Positions 8,091 through 15,539 of a stretch of DNA of 45,917 nucleotides are shown one piece after another (positions within the stretch are counted from its first letter, which is position 1; each line of letters begins with the position of its first letter). The notes beneath the pieces were generated by a model. That model was not told the origin of the DNA, searched no databases, and saw only the letters and a program-made list of their open reading frames with translations. The position numbers and the translations under genes are program-made. The stretch comes from JAFLCM01 sp964510955 (GTDB taxonomy: Bacteria; Planctomycetota; Phycisphaerae; Phycisphaerales; UBA1924), in contig CAZEDW010000035.1 of assembly GCA_964510955.1 (NCBI GenBank), positions 1 to 45,917 on the forward strand. The letters are read 5' to 3'.

Positions 8091-9004
8091 GCGGATCGGT
8101 ACTGCACGAGGTTCCGGCTGACCGCGAATGTCAGCGCGGTCAGCGCGAGGATGATGACGAACTGCACCCACGCCAGCGCGCCGGCGTACCCCATCTTCTG
8201 GTACACGAACGCGGTGTGGTAGAGGTACATCGTGTACAGGTACGTCGAACGGGCCGGGCCGCCCTCGGTCATGATGTACGGCACGGCGAACACCTGCCAG
8301 GTGTTGATCACGCCAGTAATCACATTGAACAGGATCACCGGCGACACGCCCGGCAGGGTGACGCTGAAGAACCGGCGCACCGGCCCTGCCCCGTCGATGG
8401 ACGCCGCCTCATACAGGCTCCGCGGCACCTCCTGCATCGCCGCCAGGTAGATCACCACCGCCTGGCCGACGTTCCACATGCTGACGACGATCAGAGCGCC
8501 CATGGCCCAGCCCTGCTCTTTCAGCCATGCGGGGGCGTGCATGGGCGCGACGCCGAGCGGCTTGAGGGCGGCGCTCAGCCAGCCCAGCACCGGGTTGAGG
8601 AGCTGGTTGACGAGGCCTACTTCGCCGTTGAAGAGCCAGTACCAGATCATGGCGCAGGCGACGGCGGGCACGATGGCGGGGACGAAAACGGCCGCCCGGT
8701 AGAACGCGACCCCGCGGATGTTCTGCGTCAAGAGCGCGGCTACCGCCAGCGCCGCGAGGGTCTGGAGCGGGATGGACCACGCCGCGTACAGCGACATGTT
8801 CCAGAGCACCTTCCAGAACACCGGGTCGTGGGTCAGCGCGGTGTAATTGCCCAGCCCGACCCACAAGGGCTTTTCGAGGATCGGGTAGTCGGTGAAGCTG
8901 AAGTACAGGCTCATCGCCACCGGGGCGGCGGTGAAGGCGCCGAAACCGATCAGCCACGGGCTGATCCACGCCAGACCGGCGGCGGTCTCGCGGGCGCGCT
9001 TCAA
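8087..9004 (-). CDS. ABC sugar transporter permease (MalF-type, first permease)
   Basis: The product has 305 residues. The likely start is TTG at 9004, overlapping the stop of the binding-protein gene (TTGA) with AGGAG about 9 nt upstream. A longer reading from 9109 would overlap the previous gene by more than 100 bp and adds an Arg/Gly-rich stretch untypical of the family. Membrane segments begin at LAWISPWLIGFGAFTAAPVAMSLYFSF. The EAA loop reads SLYEAASIDGAGPVRRFFSVTLPGVSP. It forms the heterodimeric channel with the downstream permease. Confidence 0.92.
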   Translation of the reverse strand: MKRARETAAGLAWISPWLIGFGAFTAAPVAMSLYFSFTDYPILEKPLWVGLGNYTALTHDPVFWKVLWNMSLYAAWSIPLQTLAALAVAALLTQNIRGVAFYRAAVFVPAIVPAVACAMIWYWLFNGEVGLVNQLLNPVLGWLSAALKPLGVAPMHAPAWLKEQGWAMGALIVVSMWNVGQAVVIYLAAMQEVPRSLYEAASIDGAGPVRRFFSVTLPGVSPVILFNVITGVINTWQVFAVPYIMTEGGPARSTYLYTMYLYHTAFVYQKMGYAGALAWVQFVIILALTALTFAVSRNLVQYRSA

Positions 9005-10485
9005 GCCTCGCTCCTGCGCCGGCGGGCCTCGGCCACCCGGTCGAGCTGCTTCTGCTCCGCGGTCTGCACCGCCGTCAGCACGCTCGCCGGATCGCCTTCG
9101 AGCCGCCACATCTTCTGCATCCCGGCGTTGAACTCGGCGGCGTACTCCTGCCAGGTGCGTGTGCGTGGGAACACGAAGGCGCGGGGGCTGTTGGCGATTT
9201 TGGAGTGCACCGCGACGCAGCGGTTGACGTGGTTCTTCTCGAACTCGGCGCTCTGGCTGACCAGCGGCGAGTTCTTGCCGTGGGCCGCGCTGAGGAACTC
9301 GATGTTCTCGGGGCGCTGGGTGAAGGCGATGAACTCGAAGCTCGCCTCGGGGTCGCGGGCGCCTCGGGGGATGGTCAGGACGTCGCAGTCGAGCAGCCCG
9401 ACCGGCTGATCGGGGTGGTACAGCTCATCGGCCACCGGGAACGGCGCCACCGCGTAGTCGAGGTCGGGCTTGTACTGGCGGATCACGTTGGCCAGCCACG
9501 GGCCCTGGTTCGTCATGGCCACCTTGCCCGTCAGGAACGGGTGGTCGGTGGTGCCGTAGAAGCCGAAGCCGGTCTGGAAGGTGATCATGCGCCGCACGCC
9601 CAGGGCGCGAGGGTACGTCTGAACCCAGTTGTATGCGCGGACGTTGGCGTCCGAGGCGCACACGGCCCGGTCGGACGACTCGTCGTAGATCGACCCGCCG
9701 AAGAAGTAGCCCCAGAACCAGGTCCACCAGTCCGGCTCCATGTGCAGGTAGCCGGCGCGCGCTATGACGCTGCCGGGGTCTTCGCTCTTGGCCGGCGAGC
9801 CGCTCCTGGGATCGACGAAGCGGCACAGCGTGCGGTTCGCCTCGTCCAGCTCAGAGATCGTGCGCGGCGGCTTGTCCGGGTCCAGCCCCGCGTCGCGGAA
9901 GAGGGCCCGGTTGTAGAACAGCCCGAGTGAGCCGCAGGTGTTGACGATGCCGAACAGCCGTGCGGCGGCCAAGCTTTGTGCCAGCGAATTGCTGTCCTCA
10001 GCAAGTCGGTGCTCCTCAGGGTGATCGGCAGCCGAACCACCGACTTCCCGAAGACGGGAAGTCGGTGGCACGTGCGTCAGCATCTTCCAGACCGCGGGCG
10101 CGTACGCCTCGCGCCGGATGGCGTGCTTGGCGGCGAAATCATCGAGCGGCAGGATCGCGCCGCTCTCGGCGTAGGCGGGGATCGAGAAGTTGCCGAGGCC
10201 CAGGATGTCCGGCGGGCTGTTGCCGGCGATGGCGATGAGCGACTTCTGATCGATGGTGCCGACCGAGAAGTACCTCACGAACAGCCGGCTCTGCGACCGG
10301 TTGAAGCGGTCGACGATGGTGCGCATCGCGTCGGCTTCGTTCTGCGTCCACTTTTCCCAGTAGTCCAGCACCAGCCGCCCGTCGGTGCGCTCGCGGCTGG
10401 GGCGCGGACCGAGGAGGGCGTAGCCCAAGGCGGCGGCGCCGAGGGTGCCGAGCGCGGCCCGGCGGGTCACCGCGGCGCCGGGCAC
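9001..10485 (-). CDS. ABC sugar-transporter solute-binding protein carrying an in-frame palindromic insert
   Basis: The product has 494 residues and belongs to the family 1 extracellular solute-binding proteins. The GTG start at 10485 has GGAGGG about 9 nt upstream. The N-terminus has twin arginines and a hydrophobic stretch (TRRAALGTLGAAALGYALLG), consistent with export. Typical motifs are VLDYWEKWTQNEADAMRTIV, NSPPDILGLGNFSIPAYAESGAILPLDDF and NTCGSLGLFYNRALFRDAGLDPDKPP. Between MLT (about residue 137) and RLFGIVNT (about residue 172) lies an extra stretch of about 31 residues. It is encoded by the palindromic element at 9978-10071 and has no place in the family. The reading frame stays open, so the protein may still work, with the insert as a surface loop. 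It captures the oligosaccharide for the two permeases. Confidence 0.9.
   Translation of the reverse strand: MPGAAVTRRAALGTLGAAALGYALLGPRPSRERTDGRLVLDYWEKWTQNEADAMRTIVDRFNRSQSRLFVRYFSVGTIDQKSLIAIAGNSPPDILGLGNFSIPAYAESGAILPLDDFAAKHAIRREAYAPAVWKMLTHVPPTSRLREVGGSAADHPEEHRLAEDSNSLAQSLAAARLFGIVNTCGSLGLFYNRALFRDAGLDPDKPPRTISELDEANRTLCRFVDPRSGSPAKSEDPGSVIARAGYLHMEPDWWTWFWGYFFGGSIYDESSDRAVCASDANVRAYNWVQTYPRALGVRRMITFQTGFGFYGTTDHPFLTGKVAMTNQGPWLANVIRQYKPDLDYAVAPFPVADELYHPDQPVGLLDCDVLTIPRGARDPEASFEFIAFTQRPENIEFLSAAHGKNSPLVSQSAEFEKNHVNRCVAVHSKIANSPRAFVFPRTRTWQEYAAEFNAGMQKMWRLEGDPASVLTAVQTAEQKQLDRVAEARRRRSEA
9978..10071. repeat. Palindromic GTGCCA...TGGCAC element inside the binding-protein gene
   Basis: The element is 94 bp long and bounded by GTGCCA (9978-9983) and TGGCAC (10066-10071). 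It contains a perfect 14-bp stem with an AAGA loop: CCACCGACTTCCCG (10037-10050) and CGGGAAGTCGGTGG (10055-10068). A smaller hairpin TTGCTG-TCCT-CAGCAA lies at 9989-10004. The same end sequence and the CCCG-tetraloop-CGGG design recur at 35520-35606. No open frame for a transposase is inside, so it looks like a MITE- or REP-like unit. No clear target duplication was seen. Confidence 0.75.
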
Positions 10486-10488
10486 CGG

Positions 10489-10866
10489 CTATTTCCCTCC
10501 GCTCCGTTTGGCGGCGGCGGCCTTTGATTCTTCAAGGATGCGGGCAACGGTCCGGTCCCAGTCGGCGCGGTCGACGGGGAAGCCGGTGCGCTTGCCCGTC
10601 TTGGGGTTTTCCAGGCCTAGGTTGGCGTCAAGCTGGCCGTTGGCCGCCTTTTCGTACAGATACGCCTCCATGCGGCCGCGGTTGAGTTTCCACTCGAAAC
10701 CAGTCTCGGCGTCACGCAGCGTCACGTCTTTGCTGAGCACGGCGGGGTCGTTGGGGTCACCGGAGGTGTAAAACGAGCGCACCACGAAGAAAGCCGCTGC
10801 CGCCACGACCAGAATGAGCACGCCCCACATCCAGGGCGAACTGGATCTGGATTCTGCATTCGCCAT
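10489..10866 (-). CDS. Membrane-anchored small protein of unknown function
   Basis: The product has 125 residues. One N-terminal membrane segment (WGVLILVVAAAAFFVVRSFY, residues about 14-33) is followed by a soluble domain. It is mostly hydrophilic, with FEWKLNRGRMEAYLYEKAANGQL and a Lys/Ala-rich end. It lies between the pseudopilin and the solute-binding gene, 3 bp before the latter, so it is surely co-transcribed with the sugar importer. Topology suggests a periplasmic domain held at the inner membrane. A role next to the pseudopilin or the importer is an inference from position only; I do not recognise the family. Confidence 0.8.
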   Translation of the reverse strand: MANAESRSSSPWMWGVLILVVAAAAFFVVRSFYTSGDPNDPAVLSKDVTLRDAETGFEWKLNRGRMEAYLYEKAANGQLDANLGLENPKTGKRTGFPVDRADWDRTVARILEESKAAAAKRSGGK

Positions 10867-10898
10867 TGCGAGCTCCTACGGTTGCGCGATTCCTGGAA

Positions 10899-11633
10899 TC
10901 AGAAGTACTTGTGTCCCCAGCAGTAGAACGGGGTGGACGAGTGGTGGCTGTCGGGCCCCATGTAGGTCGCCCGGTCCATGAACTCGACGCGAAGATCAAG
11001 GAACAGAAGGTTGATCTTGCCGTGGTGCCTGGGGATCCAATCGATCGCGTCGGCGAAGATCACGACGCCCTGAGGATACTTGACCTTGGTGAAGGGCTGG
11101 TTCGAGACGCCCGAACGCTCGCCGGTCGCCGCGTTGATCGCCAGAGGGTAATCGGCGACCCAGTATTCGGTGACATAGTCGTCGAAATAGTTGATCTTGC
11201 CGTCGTTGTTGGCGTCCTTGGCCATCACGATCGCCCCCTCGTCGTACTGCTCCGCGACATCCGGGTCGAGCACGCTGAGATTGCCCCTGGCCAGTGGGCA
11301 GACGAACGCCTGCTTGTTGTATTCGAGGTAGGGTTCGAGGGTCTTTACCGCGATCCAGCGCTGTCGCACCATGTTCGGGTTGGACGGGCTGAACGGGCGA
11401 TTGATGTCGAGAAACTGGGGCTGCTGGTTGTCGTTGTTGTAGGTCTGGAATGCGATGCCCAACTGCCGCTCGCTGCTGGCGCACTGAAGGTCGAGCGCGC
11501 TGGCCCGTGCCTTCGACAGGGTCGGCAGCAGCATGCTGATCAGCAGCGCGATCACCGCGACGACCACGAGCAGTTCGACCAGCGTGAAGCCGCGCCGGGG
11601 CGATCTTGATTGACGGTTGCGTGTACGGACCAT
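10899..11633 (-). CDS. Type IV pilin-like/pseudopilin with DUF1559-like C-terminus
   Basis: The product has 244 residues. The N-terminus RRGFTLVELLVVVAVIALLISMLLPTL is a class III prepilin signal: cleavage would come before the Phe after Gly, and the conserved Glu at +5 is present. The C-terminus has RHHGKINLLFLDLRVEFMDRA, similar to the closing HGGxxNxxFxDGxV motif of planctomycete DUF1559-type pseudopilins. It starts 2 bp after the GH94 stop codon and is followed by the sugar importer genes. No secretion ATPase or prepilin peptidase gene is near. Its presence within an oligosaccharide operon suggests a role in surface capture or periplasmic handling of glycans (inference). Confidence 0.88.
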   Translation of the reverse strand: MVRTRNRQSRSPRRGFTLVELLVVVAVIALLISMLLPTLSKARASALDLQCASSERQLGIAFQTYNNDNQQPQFLDINRPFSPSNPNMVRQRWIAVKTLEPYLEYNKQAFVCPLARGNLSVLDPDVAEQYDEGAIVMAKDANNDGKINYFDDYVTEYWVADYPLAINAATGERSGVSNQPFTKVKYPQGVVIFADAIDWIPRHHGKINLLFLDLRVEFMDRATYMGPDSHHSSTPFYCWGHKYF

Positions 11634-11635
11634 GA

Positions 11636-14137
11636 CTAGCTGCTCCTTTCCCGCTGACCACTCCCGCCGGCCCGGGCCGGGGAAGGGGCGGGGGGGTCAC
11701 GGAGGGCGGCACGCCGGATCGTGACGGCGGCCCAACTCACCTCGACTTCGTTCTCGCCTTCGCGCAGGTCGTCCTCGGTGAGGATATTCCCGTCGCGGGC
11801 TGTTCCGTTCACCGTCAGGCGCGGCGGCGCCGACGGGCTGTAGTCCGATGCGTTGAAGCTGACCCGGACCTTCCTGCCGCGCCAGGTGCGAACCACGCTG
11901 ACGTGTCCGAGGTCGTTGAAGGGGCACGGGTCGATCGCCAGGCCGTTCCATACGGGCCGGATGCCGATGATCCATTCGAGGCAGATGCGGTTGAGCCACG
12001 CCGCCGAGCCGGTGTACCACGTCCAGCCCGCCTTGCCGGGGGTGTCGCTGAGCGGGCCATCCACGTTGCCGGGGGTGACGTAGGGCTCGGCGCGGTAGCG
12101 CTCGGCGTCGCGGCATCGCAGCGGGGGGCTGATGCTCAGCCAGATCTTGCGGACGCTCTCGCTGTCGCGTCGCTTGGCGGCGGCGGCGAGGGCCCAGGTG
12201 GCCGCGTGCATGTAGACCCCGCCGTTCTCGCGCGAGCCGGGCGAGTAGCGGGTGATGTAGCCGATGTCGGCGTCGGGCTCGGTGTAGGCGGGGCGGATGA
12301 GCAGGGGGCCCATCTCGGCGAGCAGGTGGGTGCGGACCGAATCCCAGGCGCGGGCCAGGCGGTTCTCGGGGCCGGCGCCGGTGAGAACGGCCCAGGTCTG
12401 GCAGTTAAGGAAGATCTGAGCGGGGCCGGGGGCGCGGTCCTTGCTGCCGAGCCAGACGCCCGAATCGGTTGTCGCGCCGCGGTACCACTCGCCGTCCCAC
12501 GCGTGCGTGTTGATGGCGTCGATCAGCTTGGCGCGCCGGGCGCGGAAATCGGCGGCGGCGGCGGGGTCTTCGAGAAGGTCGAAGAGGTGGACGAAGTCGT
12601 CGAGGATCTGAACGAGGAACAGCGCCAGCCAGACGGTTTCGCCCTTCTCCTCGACGCCCATGGCCGACAGGCCGTCGTTCCAGTCGCACGAGCCGATGAA
12701 CGGCAGGCCGCGCTCGCTGAAGCGCTGGAACGAGCGGGCGAAGGCACGCTTGCAGTGGTCGAGGATGGTGGCCCGGGCGCCGGGCTGATCAACGAAGCCG
12801 GCGGTGTCGTCGAGGACCGACAGGTCGCCGGTCTCGCGGATGTAGTTCGCGGTGACGAACGGCAGCCAGAGGTAATCGTCCGAGCACTTGGTGCGCAGGC
12901 CGAACTCGGCGAGGGGGTGCCACCAGTGGTACACGGTGCCGTCGGCGAACTGGTGGGCCGCGTGCAGGTTGACCTGCTCGCGGGTCTTGGCCGGGTCGAG
13001 CGGCAGCCAGACCTGCGAATCCTGGAGCTGGTCGCGGAAACCGAACGCGCCGGACTGCTGGTAGTAGCCGGTGCGTGCCCACAGGCGCCCGGCGATGGCC
13101 TGGTAGGGCAGCCAGTGGTTGTTCATCAGGTCGAAGCTGGGCTCGGCGGACTTGACGCCGGTGGGGGCGAGGCGCCGGCGCCAGTCGGCGCGGCTCTGCT
13201 CCGCGACGCGCCACGCCGCGGCGCTGTCGGTGTACTGGTCCAGCAGCTTCGTGAGGGCGGGCTCGTTGCCGGCGATGGCCGTGACGTAGTGCAGCTTGAC
13301 GGTCTGGTTGGGGCCGAGCGTGAAGTCGCCGCCGAGGGCGCACGCGGCGTCGTGGAAACGCCCGAAACCGTCCGAGACGGGCGCGCCGGTGGTCATGGCC
13401 TCGGGGCGGTGCTGGTCGGCGTAGCGCCCGAGGAAGTGCTCCTTGCTCGCCGTGGCGAGAGGGCGATCGAACTTGAGGCCCGCGCACAGGTGCCCGGCGG
13501 CGTAGGGCCACGGGCGGTTCCAGTGCTCCTTCTCGTTGCGGGCCGGGACGTCCCACATGTTCTTGTCGGCGAACACGGCGTTGCGGGCCGGGTCGAAGCG
13601 CGTGGTGATGAACAGGCGGTGGAACTCACGCTTGGCGTCGGGAGCGACGCCCAGGCACCACTCGAACCAGCTCGCGATGCGGAGCCTGCGCGGGGCGGCG
13701 CGGAGGTTGGTCAGCTCGACGGTCCACACCTCGGCGTTGTCCGCGGGCGCGACCGAGAGCGTCCAGACGGCGCGGACGCCGGCGTACTCGGTGGTGAACG
13801 TTGTGGCGCCGAGGGTGTGCTCGCAGCGGTAGCTGTCGAAGCGCGTCCGGCACGGCGCGGGGCTGAGCGACCAGACCTCGCCCGAGTCGCGGTCGCTGAG
13901 GTAAAGGAATCGCCCGTGGTCGTCGCGGACGAGGTCCATCTCCCAGCGGGTGAGGACGTTGAGCTGGCTGTTGTCGAGCCAACTGAACCCGCCGCCGTTG
14001 TGGCTGACGATGAACCCGTAGCGCCCGTTGCAGACGATGTTGACCCACGGGGTGGGAGCGCGGTGGTCGGTGACGACGAAGGCGCTCCCGTCGGGGGAGA
14101 AGTGGCCGTAGGCGTTGGGGAGCAGGGCGCGGTCCAT
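11636..14137 (-). CDS. GH94 family glycoside phosphorylase
   Basis: The product has 833 residues, no signal peptide, and the usual length of cellobiose-type phosphorylases. The N-terminal beta-sandwich begins NAYGHFSPDGSAFVVTDHRAP...PWVNIVCN, the start typical of GH94. The catalytic (alpha/alpha)6 barrel has SGAFGFRDQLQDS (about residue 360) and GSCDWNDGLSAMGVEEKGETVW (about residue 485), which contains the general acid Asp. The FGFRDQLQD and DWNDGL forms are closer to the GH94 domain of cyclic beta-1,2-glucan synthases than to FRDSNQD of classical cellobiose phosphorylases. Linkage specificity therefore remains open (1,4-, 1,3- or 1,2-). It would convert an imported beta-glucoside plus phosphate to sugar 1-phosphate in the cytoplasm. 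It is the first gene of the six-gene operon driven from the operator promoter at 14206-14249. Confidence 0.92.
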   Translation of the reverse strand: MDRALLPNAYGHFSPDGSAFVVTDHRAPTPWVNIVCNGRYGFIVSHNGGGFSWLDNSQLNVLTRWEMDLVRDDHGRFLYLSDRDSGEVWSLSPAPCRTRFDSYRCEHTLGATTFTTEYAGVRAVWTLSVAPADNAEVWTVELTNLRAAPRRLRIASWFEWCLGVAPDAKREFHRLFITTRFDPARNAVFADKNMWDVPARNEKEHWNRPWPYAAGHLCAGLKFDRPLATASKEHFLGRYADQHRPEAMTTGAPVSDGFGRFHDAACALGGDFTLGPNQTVKLHYVTAIAGNEPALTKLLDQYTDSAAAWRVAEQSRADWRRRLAPTGVKSAEPSFDLMNNHWLPYQAIAGRLWARTGYYQQSGAFGFRDQLQDSQVWLPLDPAKTREQVNLHAAHQFADGTVYHWWHPLAEFGLRTKCSDDYLWLPFVTANYIRETGDLSVLDDTAGFVDQPGARATILDHCKRAFARSFQRFSERGLPFIGSCDWNDGLSAMGVEEKGETVWLALFLVQILDDFVHLFDLLEDPAAAADFRARRAKLIDAINTHAWDGEWYRGATTDSGVWLGSKDRAPGPAQIFLNCQTWAVLTGAGPENRLARAWDSVRTHLLAEMGPLLIRPAYTEPDADIGYITRYSPGSRENGGVYMHAATWALAAAAKRRDSESVRKIWLSISPPLRCRDAERYRAEPYVTPGNVDGPLSDTPGKAGWTWYTGSAAWLNRICLEWIIGIRPVWNGLAIDPCPFNDLGHVSVVRTWRGRKVRVSFNASDYSPSAPPRLTVNGTARDGNILTEDDLREGENEVEVSWAAVTIRRAALRDPPAPSPARAGGSGQRERSS

Positions 14138-14205
14138 GCGGTCGGTCGTTTGGGTTACCCCTGTGCGTGCGCTGGTAACGACGTATCCGGGCGTTTTCGC
14201 GCGGG

Positions 14206-14249
14206 TGTAACCGTTTTCATTAGTGTACGGCGCTGGTGCGGGCTGTCAA
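14206..14249 (-). promoter_or_regulatory. Promoter and LacI-type operator of the GH94-transporter operon
   Basis: On the minus strand: consensus -35 TTGACA (14249-14244), 16-bp spacer, -10 TACACT (14227-14222), then TGAAAACGGTTACA (14219-14206), which fits TGWAANCGNTTWCA. Binding at this place would block transcription start. The leader to the GH94 ATG at 14137 is about 75 nt, and no clear Shine-Dalgarno sequence is visible in it. Confidence 0.82.
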
Positions 14250-14307
14250 GTGGGGGGCCCGAACCCGGCGCAAAATTCGGGCGCCAGCCGAATCCGGCCA
14301 GGTGGCG

Positions 14308-14347
14308 CCAAAACGAAAACACCGGGCGACCCGAAGGCCGCCCGGTG
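14308..14347 (-). terminator. Intrinsic terminator of the PEP-CTERM gene
   Basis: CACCGGGCG (14320-14328) pairs with CGCCCGGTG (14339-14347). Read on the minus strand the hairpin is followed by GTTTTCGTTTT. It lies 37 bp beyond the stop codon at 14384 and isolates that gene from the operon promoter at 14206-14249. Confidence 0.8.
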
Positions 14348-14383
14348 CGAATCTGCGAGCACAGAAACAGTCAGTCGAATCGA

Positions 14384-15319
14384 TCAGCGGCGACGACGCA
14401 GGCCGGCGAGGCCGACCATGCCGATCAGCGTGGCGGCGGAGGGCGCCGGGGTGATCTTGATGTCGGAGATCGTCACGTTGGAGGTGGTGTCGACGTCTTC
14501 GGACTGCGGCGCGTTCTGAACGCGGAAGCCGAACTGCGTGCCGGGGTTCCACCAGCCCGAGTTGTCGCCGAACTGGTCAACGCTGTTGCCCCAGACCAGC
14601 GCGCCGGAGTCCTTGGTCACGCCCGAGACGCCGTCGGTCACGATCATCTGGATCGTGGCGTCGGAGCCCAGACCGTCCGAGGGGGTGAAGATCAGGGTCT
14701 GGTCCATCCAGCCGAGGACCGAGCCGTCCTGCTGGACAGCGCCGGTGAAGAACGGCGGGACGTTGGGGTTGTTGAAGCCGCCCTCGCCGGCGAGGAAGAA
14801 GGGCAGGCCGGCGCCGCCGAGGAAGGTGGTGCCGTTGGTGGTGGCGAAGATGCCGCCCTCATCGGTGTAGGGGTTGCCGGTGGTGTCGTCGCGACGGGGG
14901 ACATGGGCCCAGAAGCCCGCCTCGATGCTGCGGGTCGAGATGGCCCAGGCCATCGCGGTGGTCTGGACGGTGATGCGGGCGTGGGCGGTGAAGCCCTGGG
15001 TGGCGTCGAAGCCGTAGGTGGTGGCGCCGCCGTCAGCGGAGAAGAACGCCAGGTGACGGTTGGCGAAGTTGCCGCCGGGCTGGAGCAGCTCGTTGATGTG
15101 GTGCTCGCCGGCGAGGGTGTCGATCGAGATGTGACCGTTGGCACCGGCGGGGAACGCGACGGCGGGGTCGCTGTCGTGCTGGTAAGTGCCGACGCTGGCG
15201 GGGAAGTCGTTGAAGTTCCGGGTCGTCAGGCTCATGCCGTTGATGTCGGTGACACTGGCGAACGCCGAGCTGGCGAGAGACGCCAACGCAACGACCGAGA
15301 CAAAGCTCGCAGTCCTCAT
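14384..15319 (-). CDS. Secreted PEP-CTERM-type protein
   Basis: The product has 311 residues. The ATG at 15319 begins a signal peptide (MRTASFVSVVALASLASSAFA). An upstream in-frame ATG at 15448 would add about 43 charged residues in front of it and would lie across the promoter, so it was rejected. The C-terminus ITPAPSAATLIGMVGLAGLRRRR is a PEP-CTERM-like sorting tail: proline-rich motif, hydrophobic helix and basic end. The body is beta-rich (FGFRVQNAP, TTSNVTISDIKI) and may be a lectin-like glycan-binding domain, but no family was recognised. An exosortase would be expected elsewhere in the genome. The gene has its own LacI-type promoter, so it is part of the sugar regulon and may bind the substrate at the cell surface. 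Confidence 0.85.
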   Translation of the reverse strand: MRTASFVSVVALASLASSAFASVTDINGMSLTTRNFNDFPASVGTYQHDSDPAVAFPAGANGHISIDTLAGEHHINELLQPGGNFANRHLAFFSADGGATTYGFDATQGFTAHARITVQTTAMAWAISTRSIEAGFWAHVPRRDDTTGNPYTDEGGIFATTNGTTFLGGAGLPFFLAGEGGFNNPNVPPFFTGAVQQDGSVLGWMDQTLIFTPSDGLGSDATIQMIVTDGVSGVTKDSGALVWGNSVDQFGDNSGWWNPGTQFGFRVQNAPQSEDVDTTSNVTISDIKITPAPSAATLIGMVGLAGLRRRR

Positions 15320-15423
15320 ATGCTCTTCTCCATCTTGGACTCGGTCACCCTGTGCAGGGGTGCCGAAGTGACTCAGGTGGTTTCGCCGGGGGTGGGCAAA
15401 CGGCCGAACCGCCTTTTTGCGGC

Positions 15424-15464
15424 TGAAACCGATTTCAGTGTGCGCCAAGACGGGTCAAAGTCAA
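15424..15464 (-). promoter_or_regulatory. Promoter and LacI-type operator of the PEP-CTERM gene
   Basis: On the minus strand: -35 TTGACT (15464-15459), 16-bp spacer, -10 CACACT (15442-15437), then the near-perfect palindrome TGAAATCGGTTTCA (15437-15424). The geometry matches the 14206 promoter. The leader to the ATG at 15319 is about 110 nt. Confidence 0.8.
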
Positions 15465-15486
15465 GGAAATTGCCACTCGTTTCAGA

Positions 15487-15504
15487 AGGTGAAACGCTTT
15501 ACCT
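15487..15504. promoter_or_regulatory. Upstream auxiliary operator-like palindrome
   Basis: AGGTGAAACGCTTTACCT is an imperfect palindrome (AGGT/ACCT ends, AA/TT inner pairs) containing a CG centre. It is 65 bp (centre to centre) from the 15424 operator and downstream of the stop of the PF10091 gene. It is weaker than the other sites and may be a second binding site for looping. Confidence 0.5.
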
Positions 15505-15539
15505 TCAATCGGCAGGCCCGATAAGCCCTTGCGCCGCGG

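Noticed and set aside
15320..15448. Earlier ATG for the PEP-CTERM protein
   Set aside because: It would place the operator at 15424-15437 inside the coding region and put charged residues before the signal peptide.
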